Below, piece by piece: positions 48,123-56,472 of a stretch of DNA of 64,000 nt. Origin of the DNA: an uncultured OM182 clade bacterium (GTDB lineage Bacteria > Pseudomonadota > Gammaproteobacteria > Pseudomonadales > Azotimanducaceae); assembly GCA_905182025.1 (NCBI GenBank), contig CAJJAA010000009.1, positions 1 through 64,000 on the forward strand, given 5' to 3'. Both the position numbers and the translations under genes were made by a program. Under the pieces are notes generated by a model. It did no database searches and was not told the DNA's origin. It worked only from the letters and a program-made list of their open reading frames with translations. Position 1 is the first letter of the stretch, and every line of letters starts with the position of its first letter.

Positions 48123-48929
48123 TTGTTTTTACTCTTACAAAAAATCGCCCCTCAACACCTTCTGTCCCGCATCGTTGGCTGGGTTGCCAACTGCCAAATA
48201 GCATTGATAAAGAATATCTTTATCAACGTCATTATATGGAAATTTGATGTCGATGTGTCCGAGGCAGAACGACAGAAAGCTGAGGAATTCAAAAGCTTTA
48301 ATGACTTCTTCACTCGCACCTTGAAGCCAGGCGCACGCCCCATATCGGGCTTGTATTGTTCACCCGCCGATGGCGAAGTCTCCGAAGCTGGTACTATTAG
48401 CGACAACCAAATACTTCAAGCCAAGGGCTTAAGTTATTCGTTAGAAAAACTCTTAGCAAACAAAGATGTTGAAGCTTATCGAGACGGCAGCTTTATGACG
48501 GTTTACCTCGCGCCAAAAGATTATCACCGCGTTCATTGCCCCATGGACGCAACATTAGTTGATGCCCGTTATGTGCCCGGTAAGCTTTTCTCAGTTAATC
48601 AATATACAGCCGCTAATCAGCCGGACCTGTTTGCTGACAACGAACGCTTGATCATGCAGTTTGAAACCCTGCATGGGAAAATGGCGGTCATCATGGTCGG
48701 CGCGATGATTGTCGCTGCGACTCAGCCTGTTTGGCGAGATCAGCCCTATCGTGCAAAAACATTCAAACAAGAGAGCTTCGAGTCGCCTTTGCAGTTTAGA
48801 CAGGGTGATGAACTTGGGTTATTCCAAATGGGTTCGACGGCAATTGTTGTTTTGGAGAACGCTGTACAGTGGCAGCAAGTGACCGGCACATCATTACGTA
48901 TGGGCGAGGCTATCGTCATCGCAGAATGA
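48123..48929 (+). CDS. psd: Phosphatidylserine decarboxylase proenzyme
   Basis: 268 aa by a TTG start 5 bp after rhdA. Inner-membrane enzyme making phosphatidylethanolamine. The self-cleavage site is GST with Ser238 (FQMGSTAIVVL), which becomes the pyruvoyl group of the alpha chain. SPADGEVSE and YHRVHCP motifs are present. Shorter than the Escherichia coli enzyme but complete. A later start would remove the first hydrophobic segment. Confidence 0.93.
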   Translation: MFLLLQKIAPQHLLSRIVGWVANCQIALIKNIFINVIIWKFDVDVSEAERQKAEEFKSFNDFFTRTLKPGARPISGLYCSPADGEVSEAGTISDNQILQAKGLSYSLEKLLANKDVEAYRDGSFMTVYLAPKDYHRVHCPMDATLVDARYVPGKLFSVNQYTAANQPDLFADNERLIMQFETLHGKMAVIMVGAMIVAATQPVWRDQPYRAKTFKQESFESPLQFRQGDELGLFQMGSTAIVVLENAVQWQQVTGTSLRMGEAIVIAE

Positions 48930-48952
48930 GTGCCTGTTTGACGGATTTAGCA

Positions 48953-49924
48953 TCAAGCAATTGAAAAGGGAAATGCCAGCACGTCTTCAAGACTTTGTGA
49001 GTTCGTTAGACACATGAGTAATCTATCGATACCCACGGCAATCCCGGCACATTGCGGCAATGAATCCATCGCTGACAACAGACGGTTATCTAGCTGCCGC
49101 GTTGGCTTGCCATCTTCCTTTCTTTGCTTGTTGTCCTTTTCCGCCCGACCTACCAGCTCACTTGAATCCAACAGCTCGTCATAAGCATTAGCAATCTCCA
49201 AACCATACCAATACATCTCGAACCTTAACGCAACATCCTCGCCATCCACCTCACCCGTCTTGGCAAGAGCAGCCTGAGATATTGGGAAGCCAGTAACAAA
49301 GTGGGGTGACATCAAAGATTTTTCGATACCCTGCGAGAACAGTAAATCCCGAACATCATCAAGCTGTTTAGCGCCTTCAGCAGCGCCCAAGTGCTGAACA
49401 CTCTGAGGGAATTCACGATGGGCGAGGATTAACAATTCTCTAACATCTACTTGGTGCGGGTTTAGATTAAACCTCGCTTCGAACAGTTGATGATATGTCA
49501 CCCGTCTAGGCACCGACCATACTACGCCAAAATTCGTCGCCAACAGTTCCACTAAATGCTGCAGCTCATCCATTAAACCGGATAACGATGTATTCGGTCG
49601 ATACCATTCCAGCATCGTGAATTCAGGGTTATGGCGTTCACCCTCTTCTCCCGCCCTAAACGCTGGACAAATCTGATAAATAGGACCAGAGCCTGCTGCG
49701 AGCAGTCGCTTCATGGCGAACTCCGGCGATGTTTGTAAAAACATTTCGCCCTGATGCGTCGCGACACTCAGACTTTCAATATTAGGGTCTGTGACAGTAT
49801 TAGCCGCCAGCACCGGCGTTGTGACTTCGATTATCTGCCGAGACAAAAAATACTGCCTGATGACTGTCAGCATCTGCGCCCTAGCATGAATGATTTCAAG
49901 GCTCGCCGCCGGCTCAAAACTCAT
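48953..49924 (-). CDS. epmA: EF-P lysine ligase EpmA (GenX/PoxA)
   Basis: 323 aa from the ATG at 49922-49924, the family length; an upstream frame runs into efp and is rejected. Class II lysyl-tRNA-synthetase-like protein lacking the anticodon domain. It attaches (R)-beta-lysine to Lys34 of EF-P. Motif 2 has RAGEEGERHNPEFTMLEWYR and motif 3 VGIDRLLM. Downstream of efp, 55 bp away. Confidence 0.95.
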   Translation of the reverse strand: MSFEPAASLEIIHARAQMLTVIRQYFLSRQIIEVTTPVLAANTVTDPNIESLSVATHQGEMFLQTSPEFAMKRLLAAGSGPIYQICPAFRAGEEGERHNPEFTMLEWYRPNTSLSGLMDELQHLVELLATNFGVVWSVPRRVTYHQLFEARFNLNPHQVDVRELLILAHREFPQSVQHLGAAEGAKQLDDVRDLLFSQGIEKSLMSPHFVTGFPISQAALAKTGEVDGEDVALRFEMYWYGLEIANAYDELLDSSELVGRAEKDNKQRKEDGKPTRQLDNRLLSAMDSLPQCAGIAVGIDRLLMCLTNSQSLEDVLAFPFSIA

Positions 49925-49979
49925 TGGCGAAAACAACTTATTGTCGGTGCGCGCTGCATGATTCGTTGCTGGACTCGTT

Positions 49980-50552
49980 TTAGGACTTTGCGCGACCTTG
50001 GTATTCGGCCGTTCGCGTATCGATACGTAATACTTCGCCAATGTTAATAAACAAAGGGACTTTCACAACAGCACCTGTACTCAAGGTTGCAGGCTTGGTG
50101 CCTCCCTGCGCCGTATCACCCTTCAAGCCCGGATCCGTATCGGCCACTTCGAGCTCAATGAAATTAGGTGCAGCAACATTAATGGGGTTGTCATTCCATA
50201 GTGTGACGGCATATTGTTCCGTCTCCTTAAGCCATTGCAATGATTCACTGACCGCTGCTTTATCGGCACCTAACTGCTCATAACTGCCATCTGTCTTCAT
50301 GAAATGCCAATACTCACCGTCCGAATAGACATACTCCATCTCGTATTCCATTACGTCGGCGCCTTCTAGGGATTCACCGGATTTGAACGTGCGCTCCCAT
50401 ACTCTGCCATTAATCAGGTTTCGCATTCGCACGCGACTAAAGGCTTGGCCTTTACCCGGCTTAACAAACTCATTTTCCAAAATTGAACAGGGATCGCCGT
50501 CCAACATTACTTTGAGACCCGATTTGAATTCATTGGTAGAATAAGATGCCAT
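49980..50552 (-). CDS. efp: Elongation factor P
   Basis: 190 aa, three beta-barrel domains. The modified Lys34 lies in KPGKGQAF, the sequence modified by EpmA/EpmB. It rescues ribosomes stalled at polyproline. The C-terminal [20 protein letters not shown] is typical. The presence of epmA and epmB on either side fits the beta-lysylation pathway rather than the rhamnosylation (EarP) pathway of Pseudomonas. Confidence 0.97.
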   Translation of the reverse strand: MASYSTNEFKSGLKVMLDGDPCSILENEFVKPGKGQAFSRVRMRNLINGRVWERTFKSGESLEGADVMEYEMEYVYSDGEYWHFMKTDGSYEQLGADKAAVSESLQWLKETEQYAVTLWNDNPINVAAPNFIELEVADTDPGLKGDTAQGGTKPATLSTGAVVKVPLFINIGEVLRIDTRTAEYQGRAKS

Positions 50553-50583
50553 TTAACTTCTCTTAATAGTGTACAAAAAATCT

Positions 50584-51627
50584 ATGATACCGTTAACCGA
50601 TGTCAGTTTGCAGGTTCTTTCAACAAATCAAGCGCTAGATCAAGCCCTGGATTCTGATATAGATTCAGAACCGGCGTCATGGCAACGGATCGTCAATGAA
50701 TCGATTCGAGATATCTCAGCCCTGTTAAACGCGCTGGCATTGCCCGATCAGTCGCATTATTCTAACTTTCCGATTTTGGTGCCTACGCCCTATCTAGCAA
50801 GAATCGAACGCGGCAACCTCAATGACCCGCTGCTGAAGCAGGTGATGAGTTCAGCCAAAGAACTGGATGACATACCCGGTTACGTCGAGGAGCCTTTACA
50901 GGAATCTACTTTCGCAAAAACAACCGGTCTTATTCAAAAATATCACGGTCGCGTGTTACTCATTGTGACGGGCAGTTGCGCCATTAACTGCCGATATTGT
51001 TTCCGTCGTCACTTTCCTTATCAGAAATTTCAGCCCACCAGTCAGGATTGGCAACGTATTATTGATGAACTCATCAGTGATACGAGCATCAATGAAGTTA
51101 TCCTGTCGGGCGGGGATCCACTGATGATGTCAGACAAGCGACTTAAGTGGATTATTCAACAGCTTGAGACAGTACCCCATATCGATACCGTCCGAATTCA
51201 CTCAAGGTTGCCGGTCGTTATTCCCCAGAGGATCACCAAAACACTGATAGAAACGCTGGTTGAATCGAGATTAAAAGCGGTGCTTGTCACCCACATTAAT
51301 CATCCTCAAGAGCTTGATGAAGCTGTCTCAAACGCAATGTTAGCGCTGCAACGTGCCGATGTTCTTCTGCTCAACCAAAGCGTATTGCTAAAGGATATAA
51401 ACAACGATGCTGAGGTTCTTAGCACCTTGTCGCGAAAATTATTTAAAGCAAACATCCTACCGTATTATCTCCATGCGCTGGATCCTGTCGCAGGCGCGGC
51501 CCATTTTGATGTGCCTGATAAGGAGGCAGAGGCAATCATGTCGATCTTGCGAGCATCACTGCCAGGCTATCTGGTACCCAAATTGGTAAGGGAAGTCCCT
51601 GGCCAACCCTCTAAGTCACCATTATAG
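50584..51627 (+). CDS. epmB: EF-P beta-lysylation protein EpmB (lysine 2,3-aminomutase)
   Basis: 347 aa from the ATG at 50584; a GTG at 50569 would add five residues. Radical-SAM/PLP enzyme that isomerises (S)-alpha-lysine to (R)-beta-lysine before EpmA ligation. The radical SAM cluster is CAINCRYC with Cys132, Cys136 and Cys139, and SGGDPLMMSD follows. The start lies only 31 bp from efp, divergently, so the promoters overlap. Confidence 0.95.
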   Translation: MIPLTDVSLQVLSTNQALDQALDSDIDSEPASWQRIVNESIRDISALLNALALPDQSHYSNFPILVPTPYLARIERGNLNDPLLKQVMSSAKELDDIPGYVEEPLQESTFAKTTGLIQKYHGRVLLIVTGSCAINCRYCFRRHFPYQKFQPTSQDWQRIIDELISDTSINEVILSGGDPLMMSDKRLKWIIQQLETVPHIDTVRIHSRLPVVIPQRITKTLIETLVESRLKAVLVTHINHPQELDEAVSNAMLALQRADVLLLNQSVLLKDINNDAEVLSTLSRKLFKANILPYYLHALDPVAGAAHFDVPDKEAEAIMSILRASLPGYLVPKLVREVPGQPSKSPL

Positions 51628-51682
51628 CGAGCTCTTAACCTATCACCTATTATCTTGGAACAAGCTCACAAAGGCTCATATC

Positions 51683-51691
51683 TGGTATAGT
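51683..51691 (+). promoter_or_regulatory. Extended -10 promoter element of fimX
   Basis: TGGTATAGT: a TG dinucleotide one base before a five-of-six -10 box. There is no good -35. It lies about 30 nt before the fimX ATG. Confidence 0.4.
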
Positions 51692-51720
51692 AAACCTATG
51701 AAAGAAGAAATAATGTGTAA

Positions 51721-53805
51721 ATGAGCAGTAAAAAACCTGTCAGGCTGTTGATCCTTGAAGCTTCACAAAATAGAGCTGAAGAGCTTATTGTGTTGTTACG
51801 CAAGGCTGGCCGAGCAACGCGCGCGCACCAAATTGAATCAGCCGAGGATCTCCAAAACCAGCTAAAGGAACAGAAATGGGATTTGTTATTGGGCGTGTCC
51901 GAAGCCAATGATCTGACTATGGAGCAAGCTATTGGAATTATCCGTGAATCAGAGCGAGACATTCCGATAATCCTCATTGCCGAAGGCCGTGACCCTGAAT
52001 CAATTACCGCGGGACTAAGATTAGGCGCACTGGACGTCGCCCTTGATGATGATGATGAGCGGCTCACAATGATAATAGAGCGAGAGCTATCAAACCTCTA
52101 TCATCGCCGGGAAAGACGTCGAGCAGAGAAAGAAGTCAGTGAGATTGATCGGCGAAACCAATTATTACTCGCAAGCTCAACCGCGGCGATCGGCTATGTG
52201 CATGAAGGGATGCATATTTACACGAACAGCACCTACTCCAAGATGTTTGGCTATGAAGATCCTGATGATTTCGCAGGGATTCCGATCATAGATCTAATCT
52301 CATCATCGGATCAGGGAAAATTTAAAGCGTTTCTGAAATCTTACGATAAGAATGAGTCTGAATCAGAGGAATTCATCTGTGTAACGAGTGAAGACAAGCA
52401 AATCACAGCGAGCCTATCTCTGTCTCCTGCGACTTACGATGGCGAATCCTGTACTCAAGTAATCTTCAAAGTTAGCAGCGATGCTGACACGGCTTACGAA
52501 GAACGCATCAAAGAGCTTTCGAGCCAGGATCTTCTTACAGGGTTACCCAACCGCGCATCTCTAATCGAACAGCTTGACACTGCGGTGGACAAATCAAGTA
52601 ACCAGGGGCAAGCATCGATACTGATGTACATTAGTATCGACAACTTTGCCAAGCTGAGAACTGAGGCGGGAATATCCAATGCCGATCTAGTTCTTGCAGA
52701 TCTTGCCAATCTGTTAGCGGAACTTACCGCAGAAGAGCATCTCATCGCGAGGTTTGGTGATGATGTGTTCGCACTGCTTTACAACAGCGGCGACAAAGAA
52801 GCGGCGGCACAAATGGCAGAAAATCTGCGCGGCCAAGTAGAAGAACGTATGTCGGATGTGGCAGGTAAATCTTACCAATCAACGACCAGTATCGGCTTAG
52901 CATTAGTCTCAGAAAGTTCTTCCAGCGCTGAGGACGTAATATCCCGAGCCTACCAGGCCTGTACATCCATGGAGAGTGGAAACGGCGTTAATTTCTACCA
53001 AGCAGCCGAAGTGAAGATGGGTGAAGCAGGCGTGTCACTTACCTCGGAAAACATAAAGGACATGATAAAGACAGCCATTGAAAACAATGCCTTCAAACTC
53101 ATGTTCCAACCGATCATCAGCTTACACGGTGACGATGACGAACAATTCGAGGTTCTTTTACGCCTAGTAGATGACGACGACAATGAGCTCCTACCAGGTC
53201 AATTTCTGGGTCCCGCCGAAGATGCGGGGCTACTTGAGAAACTCGATCGCTGGGTAATCCTACAGTCGATAAAAATGCTGTCTGAACATCGTAGTACTGG
53301 CAGTAAGGCGAAACTCTTTATTAACCTCACCCATAAATCGATGTCTGACGAAACCTTTTTGCCTTGGATGAGTGTTGCGCTGAAAGCTGCAAAACTCCCC
53401 AGCGACGCAGTCATCCTGCAAATACATGAAAGCGATGCAACCGCATATATCAAACAGGCTGCGAGCTTTACTAAAGGCATGTCAGCGCTTCACTGCAAAA
53501 CCTCCATCAATCACTTTGGCTGCTCTCTAAATCCAATGAATCTGCTGAAGCACCTCACACCTGATTTTGTTAAGTTAGACGATTCTTTTGCTCAGGAGAT
53601 TGATCAGAGTGAAGAGAAGCTCGCCGAACTAAAAAAAATGGTTACGTCACTACAAGAAACCGGCGTTCTAACGGCCATTTCCGGCATCGAAGACCCGATG
53701 ATTCTCTCAACGCTTTGGCAAGCGGGTATTACTTTCATCCAAGGTTACTATTTATCACCGCCGCTCGAAAACATGGACTATGATTTCGCTTCAGAAGACA
53801 CCTGA
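51721..53805 (+). CDS. fimX: FimX-like c-di-GMP receptor, REC-PAS-degenerate GGDEF-degenerate EAL
   Basis: 694 aa, close to the length I recall for Pseudomonas aeruginosa FimX, with the same neighbourhood (psd upstream, serB downstream). REC domain (about 7-120) lacks the phosphorylatable Asp: DLLLGVS takes the place of the usual D-LLD. PAS domain about 140-255. The GGDEF site reads GDDVF (346-350), comparable to GDSIF in FimX. EAL is EVL (477-479), and the DDFG loop has HFGC. So it should bind, not make or break, c-di-GMP. FimX controls type IV pilus assembly; no pil genes are here. Confidence 0.85.
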   Translation: MSSKKPVRLLILEASQNRAEELIVLLRKAGRATRAHQIESAEDLQNQLKEQKWDLLLGVSEANDLTMEQAIGIIRESERDIPIILIAEGRDPESITAGLRLGALDVALDDDDERLTMIIERELSNLYHRRERRRAEKEVSEIDRRNQLLLASSTAAIGYVHEGMHIYTNSTYSKMFGYEDPDDFAGIPIIDLISSSDQGKFKAFLKSYDKNESESEEFICVTSEDKQITASLSLSPATYDGESCTQVIFKVSSDADTAYEERIKELSSQDLLTGLPNRASLIEQLDTAVDKSSNQGQASILMYISIDNFAKLRTEAGISNADLVLADLANLLAELTAEEHLIARFGDDVFALLYNSGDKEAAAQMAENLRGQVEERMSDVAGKSYQSTTSIGLALVSESSSSAEDVISRAYQACTSMESGNGVNFYQAAEVKMGEAGVSLTSENIKDMIKTAIENNAFKLMFQPIISLHGDDDEQFEVLLRLVDDDDNELLPGQFLGPAEDAGLLEKLDRWVILQSIKMLSEHRSTGSKAKLFINLTHKSMSDETFLPWMSVALKAAKLPSDAVILQIHESDATAYIKQAASFTKGMSALHCKTSINHFGCSLNPMNLLKHLTPDFVKLDDSFAQEIDQSEEKLAELKKMVTSLQETGVLTAISGIEDPMILSTLWQAGITFIQGYYLSPPLENMDYDFASEDT

Positions 53806-53847
53806 TTATTTATCTGGTTCCACCTTTAGGCACGAGCATAAGCGGTG

Positions 53848-55095
53848 TTACATATTCACATCAAATTCAGGCGGCTTTTGAGCATCTAGAACCGCCGCAT
53901 CTCGGTCACGAATACCCATCAAGTATAAAATACTGTCTAACCCCATCGTCGAAATCGATTGCTTGGCATTCTGCCTGACAATCGGTTTTGCGTGAAACGC
54001 AATGCCCAACCCCGCGGTAGCGAGCATGAGTAGATCATTCGCACCATCTCCGACGGCAATCACTTGCTCCATCGATATATTTTCTTGGCTCGCAAGTTCT
54101 TTTAGTAACTCAGCTTTCATTTTAGCATCGACGACAGGGTCGATTACTCTACCGCTCAGGACACCATCTTCAATTTCGAGTTCATTGGCATAGACATAGT
54201 CTACCCCCAATCTTTGCTGTAGAGCCTTAGCGAAATAGGTGAACCCACCAGAGAGGATCGCTGTCTTGTAGCCAAGTTTGTTTAACATTTCAAAAAGGTG
54301 TTCGACACCTTCCGTCAATGGTAAGGATGCCGCAACTTGCTGTAAACACGCCTCATCGAGCCCTTTAAGCAAAGCAACTCGCTGCCTCAAACTGTCGGAA
54401 AAATCGATTTCGCCACGCATCGCACATTCGGTGACCTCCGCCACCTGCGCACCAACACCCGCGAGTATCGCCAACTCATCAATCACTTCCGTGGAGATCA
54501 ACGTAGAATCCATGTCGAAGGCAATAAGACGTCGATTTCTTCGAAAAATACTGTCTTCCTGCACCGCGATATCAATATCCCATTCGCCACTCACCGTCAT
54601 CAGCGCTGCGCGAAATTCGGTTGAATCATGAGGTCGCCCCTTCAAAGAGAACTCGACGCAGGCTTTCACGGCGTCATCATCGGCGACGAGCGGAACACGG
54701 CCGGATAATCGAACAATCGCATCAATGTTTAAGCCGTGATTAGCAACAACGCGGCTGACCTCTGCAATGTGAGTAGATTTAATACGACGAGCAAGTAAGG
54801 TAAGTATAAATCTTGATTGACCCTGCGACTCAACCCAATCATCGTAGCTCTCCTCGAGCACGGTCGAAAATTTCACTTTGACACCGAGCGAAGTGGCGCA
54901 GGCCAAAATACGATCATGGATCGCTTTATTATCCGCAGGCAAATTAACCAGCAAACCGAGGTTTAGATGGTTGTGAATGACAGCCTGACCGATATCGAGA
55001 ATATCAATATCGAACTGTCCAAGTAGCTCGGTAAAGGAGGCGGTTACGCCAGGTCGATCCTCACCGGACACATTGAGGAGCACTAAATCAGCCAC
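53848..55095 (-). CDS. serB: Phosphoserine phosphatase SerB with two ACT domains
   Basis: 415 aa, longer than Escherichia coli SerB but similar to the Pseudomonas form. Two ACT-type domains at about 3-80 and 95-175, then a HAD domain with DMDST at 194-198 (nucleophile Asp194, acid Asp196), SGGFTYFA and GDGANDLLML. It dephosphorylates phosphoserine in serine synthesis; the ACT domains suggest amino-acid control. Convergent with fimX. Confidence 0.95.
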   Translation of the reverse strand: MADLVLLNVSGEDRPGVTASFTELLGQFDIDILDIGQAVIHNHLNLGLLVNLPADNKAIHDRILACATSLGVKVKFSTVLEESYDDWVESQGQSRFILTLLARRIKSTHIAEVSRVVANHGLNIDAIVRLSGRVPLVADDDAVKACVEFSLKGRPHDSTEFRAALMTVSGEWDIDIAVQEDSIFRRNRRLIAFDMDSTLISTEVIDELAILAGVGAQVAEVTECAMRGEIDFSDSLRQRVALLKGLDEACLQQVAASLPLTEGVEHLFEMLNKLGYKTAILSGGFTYFAKALQQRLGVDYVYANELEIEDGVLSGRVIDPVVDAKMKAELLKELASQENISMEQVIAVGDGANDLLMLATAGLGIAFHAKPIVRQNAKQSISTMGLDSILYLMGIRDRDAAVLDAQKPPEFDVNM

Positions 55096-55196
55096 TTTTA
55101 CATCCTATCGGAAACAAATAGAACATTATCCTTCATCTCATAGACAATGAGAAACACCAATCGGTGAAGCTTCACCATTGGAAGAACACATTTGGG

Positions 55197-55202
55197 TATA
55201 AT
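55197..55202 (+). promoter_or_regulatory. Perfect -10 box upstream of the serB-parC membrane protein
   Basis: TATAAT at 55197-55202. No good -35 is seen at 16-18 bp. If used, transcription starts near 55209, which makes the ATG at 55231 the first usable start of the downstream gene. Confidence 0.4.
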
Positions 55203-55230
55203 GATACTCCGCAACGGTTATTTTAATACT

Positions 55231-56304
55231 ATGGGATCAAGCAAAGCCAAACTTCGAACACTCTTGTTTCTCTTGAGTCCGTTGCTACTCAGTGCATTAG
55301 TGTCCAGCTATCTCATTGTCAGCATTGCCTCAGAAGAACTGCAGTCGCAGGCAAATCGTTTTGGACAGGGCGTAACAGACCATCTCGCCATTTTGGTTTC
55401 AGACCATCTGGTGGCGAACGATCGCTTAAGTCTAAATGTCTTGCTGGCGGAACTAATGAAGAAAGACAATTTCGATTACGCCTCGGTTCTGGATAGCAGT
55501 GGAAATCTGGTGGCACAAGCTGGCAGGCGCACATCAAATTCACGCATGTTTTCTCAACAGGTCACATCCCAAGATTCCGTCATGGGAGCGGTTCAAACCG
55601 GATTTCGAATCGATATGCTTGAGACGCGAATCAATGGCCTGCTGATGGTATGTTTATCAGCACATGCGTTATTGATCGCCATTGTTGGTCTTTTAATTTA
55701 TTGGTATGGAGACTTGTTGTATCTATTGGTTGCCTTAAAGCACTCAATCACGACAAAAAAACCATCGAATTCTACAGTCGACATAGAGGCTAACGAGCTC
55801 GTTATGGAGCGGACGTTTTTGGTATTAAAATTACGCCCAGCACGATTACTGGCGCAAAATCTGCCGAAAATTCATCAAGCACTTTCACTTTACGGAGGCC
55901 GAGTTGAACAGGTAGGAGACGATCTGCTGGTAACATTTGATCAAGCCAATCAACTCTTTCAAGCCGTCTGCTCTGGATTACTGACAATCGAGTTATTCGG
56001 CCATACGAATATTCATATCAAAGCCGCGTTACATCAGGCGAGAGATGCCAATGACGATGTCGCTGTCGAGAAAGCAAGGAAACATACGAGCTATCTTGCA
56101 TCAATGGCCGAAGAAAGTTTCCTCACCAGCAAACAAGTAGCAACCCTGCTGCAGATGACCGACAGCGAATCAAACGCTGAAAACTACCAGCTTACAAATT
56201 TTCACAGCACAATGACGCCTGACGGTGAGGTTTATATTATTACTGGACTTGAAAACCAGGCCTTGATCGAAGCGCAGGCGCTCAAACTCAACGATCGAAC
56301 GTAG
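55231..56304 (+). CDS. Two-helix membrane protein with degenerate cyclase-like cytoplasmic domain
   Basis: 357 aa from the ATG at 55231; ATG 55201 and a TTG at 55192 are alternatives. Transmembrane helices at about 9-33 and 136-158 bound a periplasmic segment of about 100 residues with a PAS/sensor-like SVLDSSGNLV stretch. The cytoplasmic part contains LYGGRVEQVGDDLLVTF (Gly222, Gly223, Gly229-Asp230-Asp231), which fits the GG...GD...F pattern of class III nucleotide cyclase domains, followed by NIHIKAALHQ. The strand expected to carry the first metal Asp (FLVLKLRP) has none, so catalysis is unlikely. The locus matches a Pseudomonas hypothetical gene between serB and parC. Function unknown. 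Confidence 0.7.
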   Translation: MGSSKAKLRTLLFLLSPLLLSALVSSYLIVSIASEELQSQANRFGQGVTDHLAILVSDHLVANDRLSLNVLLAELMKKDNFDYASVLDSSGNLVAQAGRRTSNSRMFSQQVTSQDSVMGAVQTGFRIDMLETRINGLLMVCLSAHALLIAIVGLLIYWYGDLLYLLVALKHSITTKKPSNSTVDIEANELVMERTFLVLKLRPARLLAQNLPKIHQALSLYGGRVEQVGDDLLVTFDQANQLFQAVCSGLLTIELFGHTNIHIKAALHQARDANDDVAVEKARKHTSYLASMAEESFLTSKQVATLLQMTDSESNAENYQLTNFHSTMTPDGEVYIITGLENQALIEAQALKLNDRT

Positions 56305-56472
56305 TTGTCAGCAAGAGATATTGAAACCGCCACTCGCGTATGTCTCGAGACAAACACTTCAACAGAAAATCGCCATCAGCCACTACTTTAACGCATCGAG
56401 ATAAACGTCAAAATAATTTCAGCGAGACCCTCTGTTAGCAACTAAAAGACAATCTCGCCTCAACTCTGCGCC

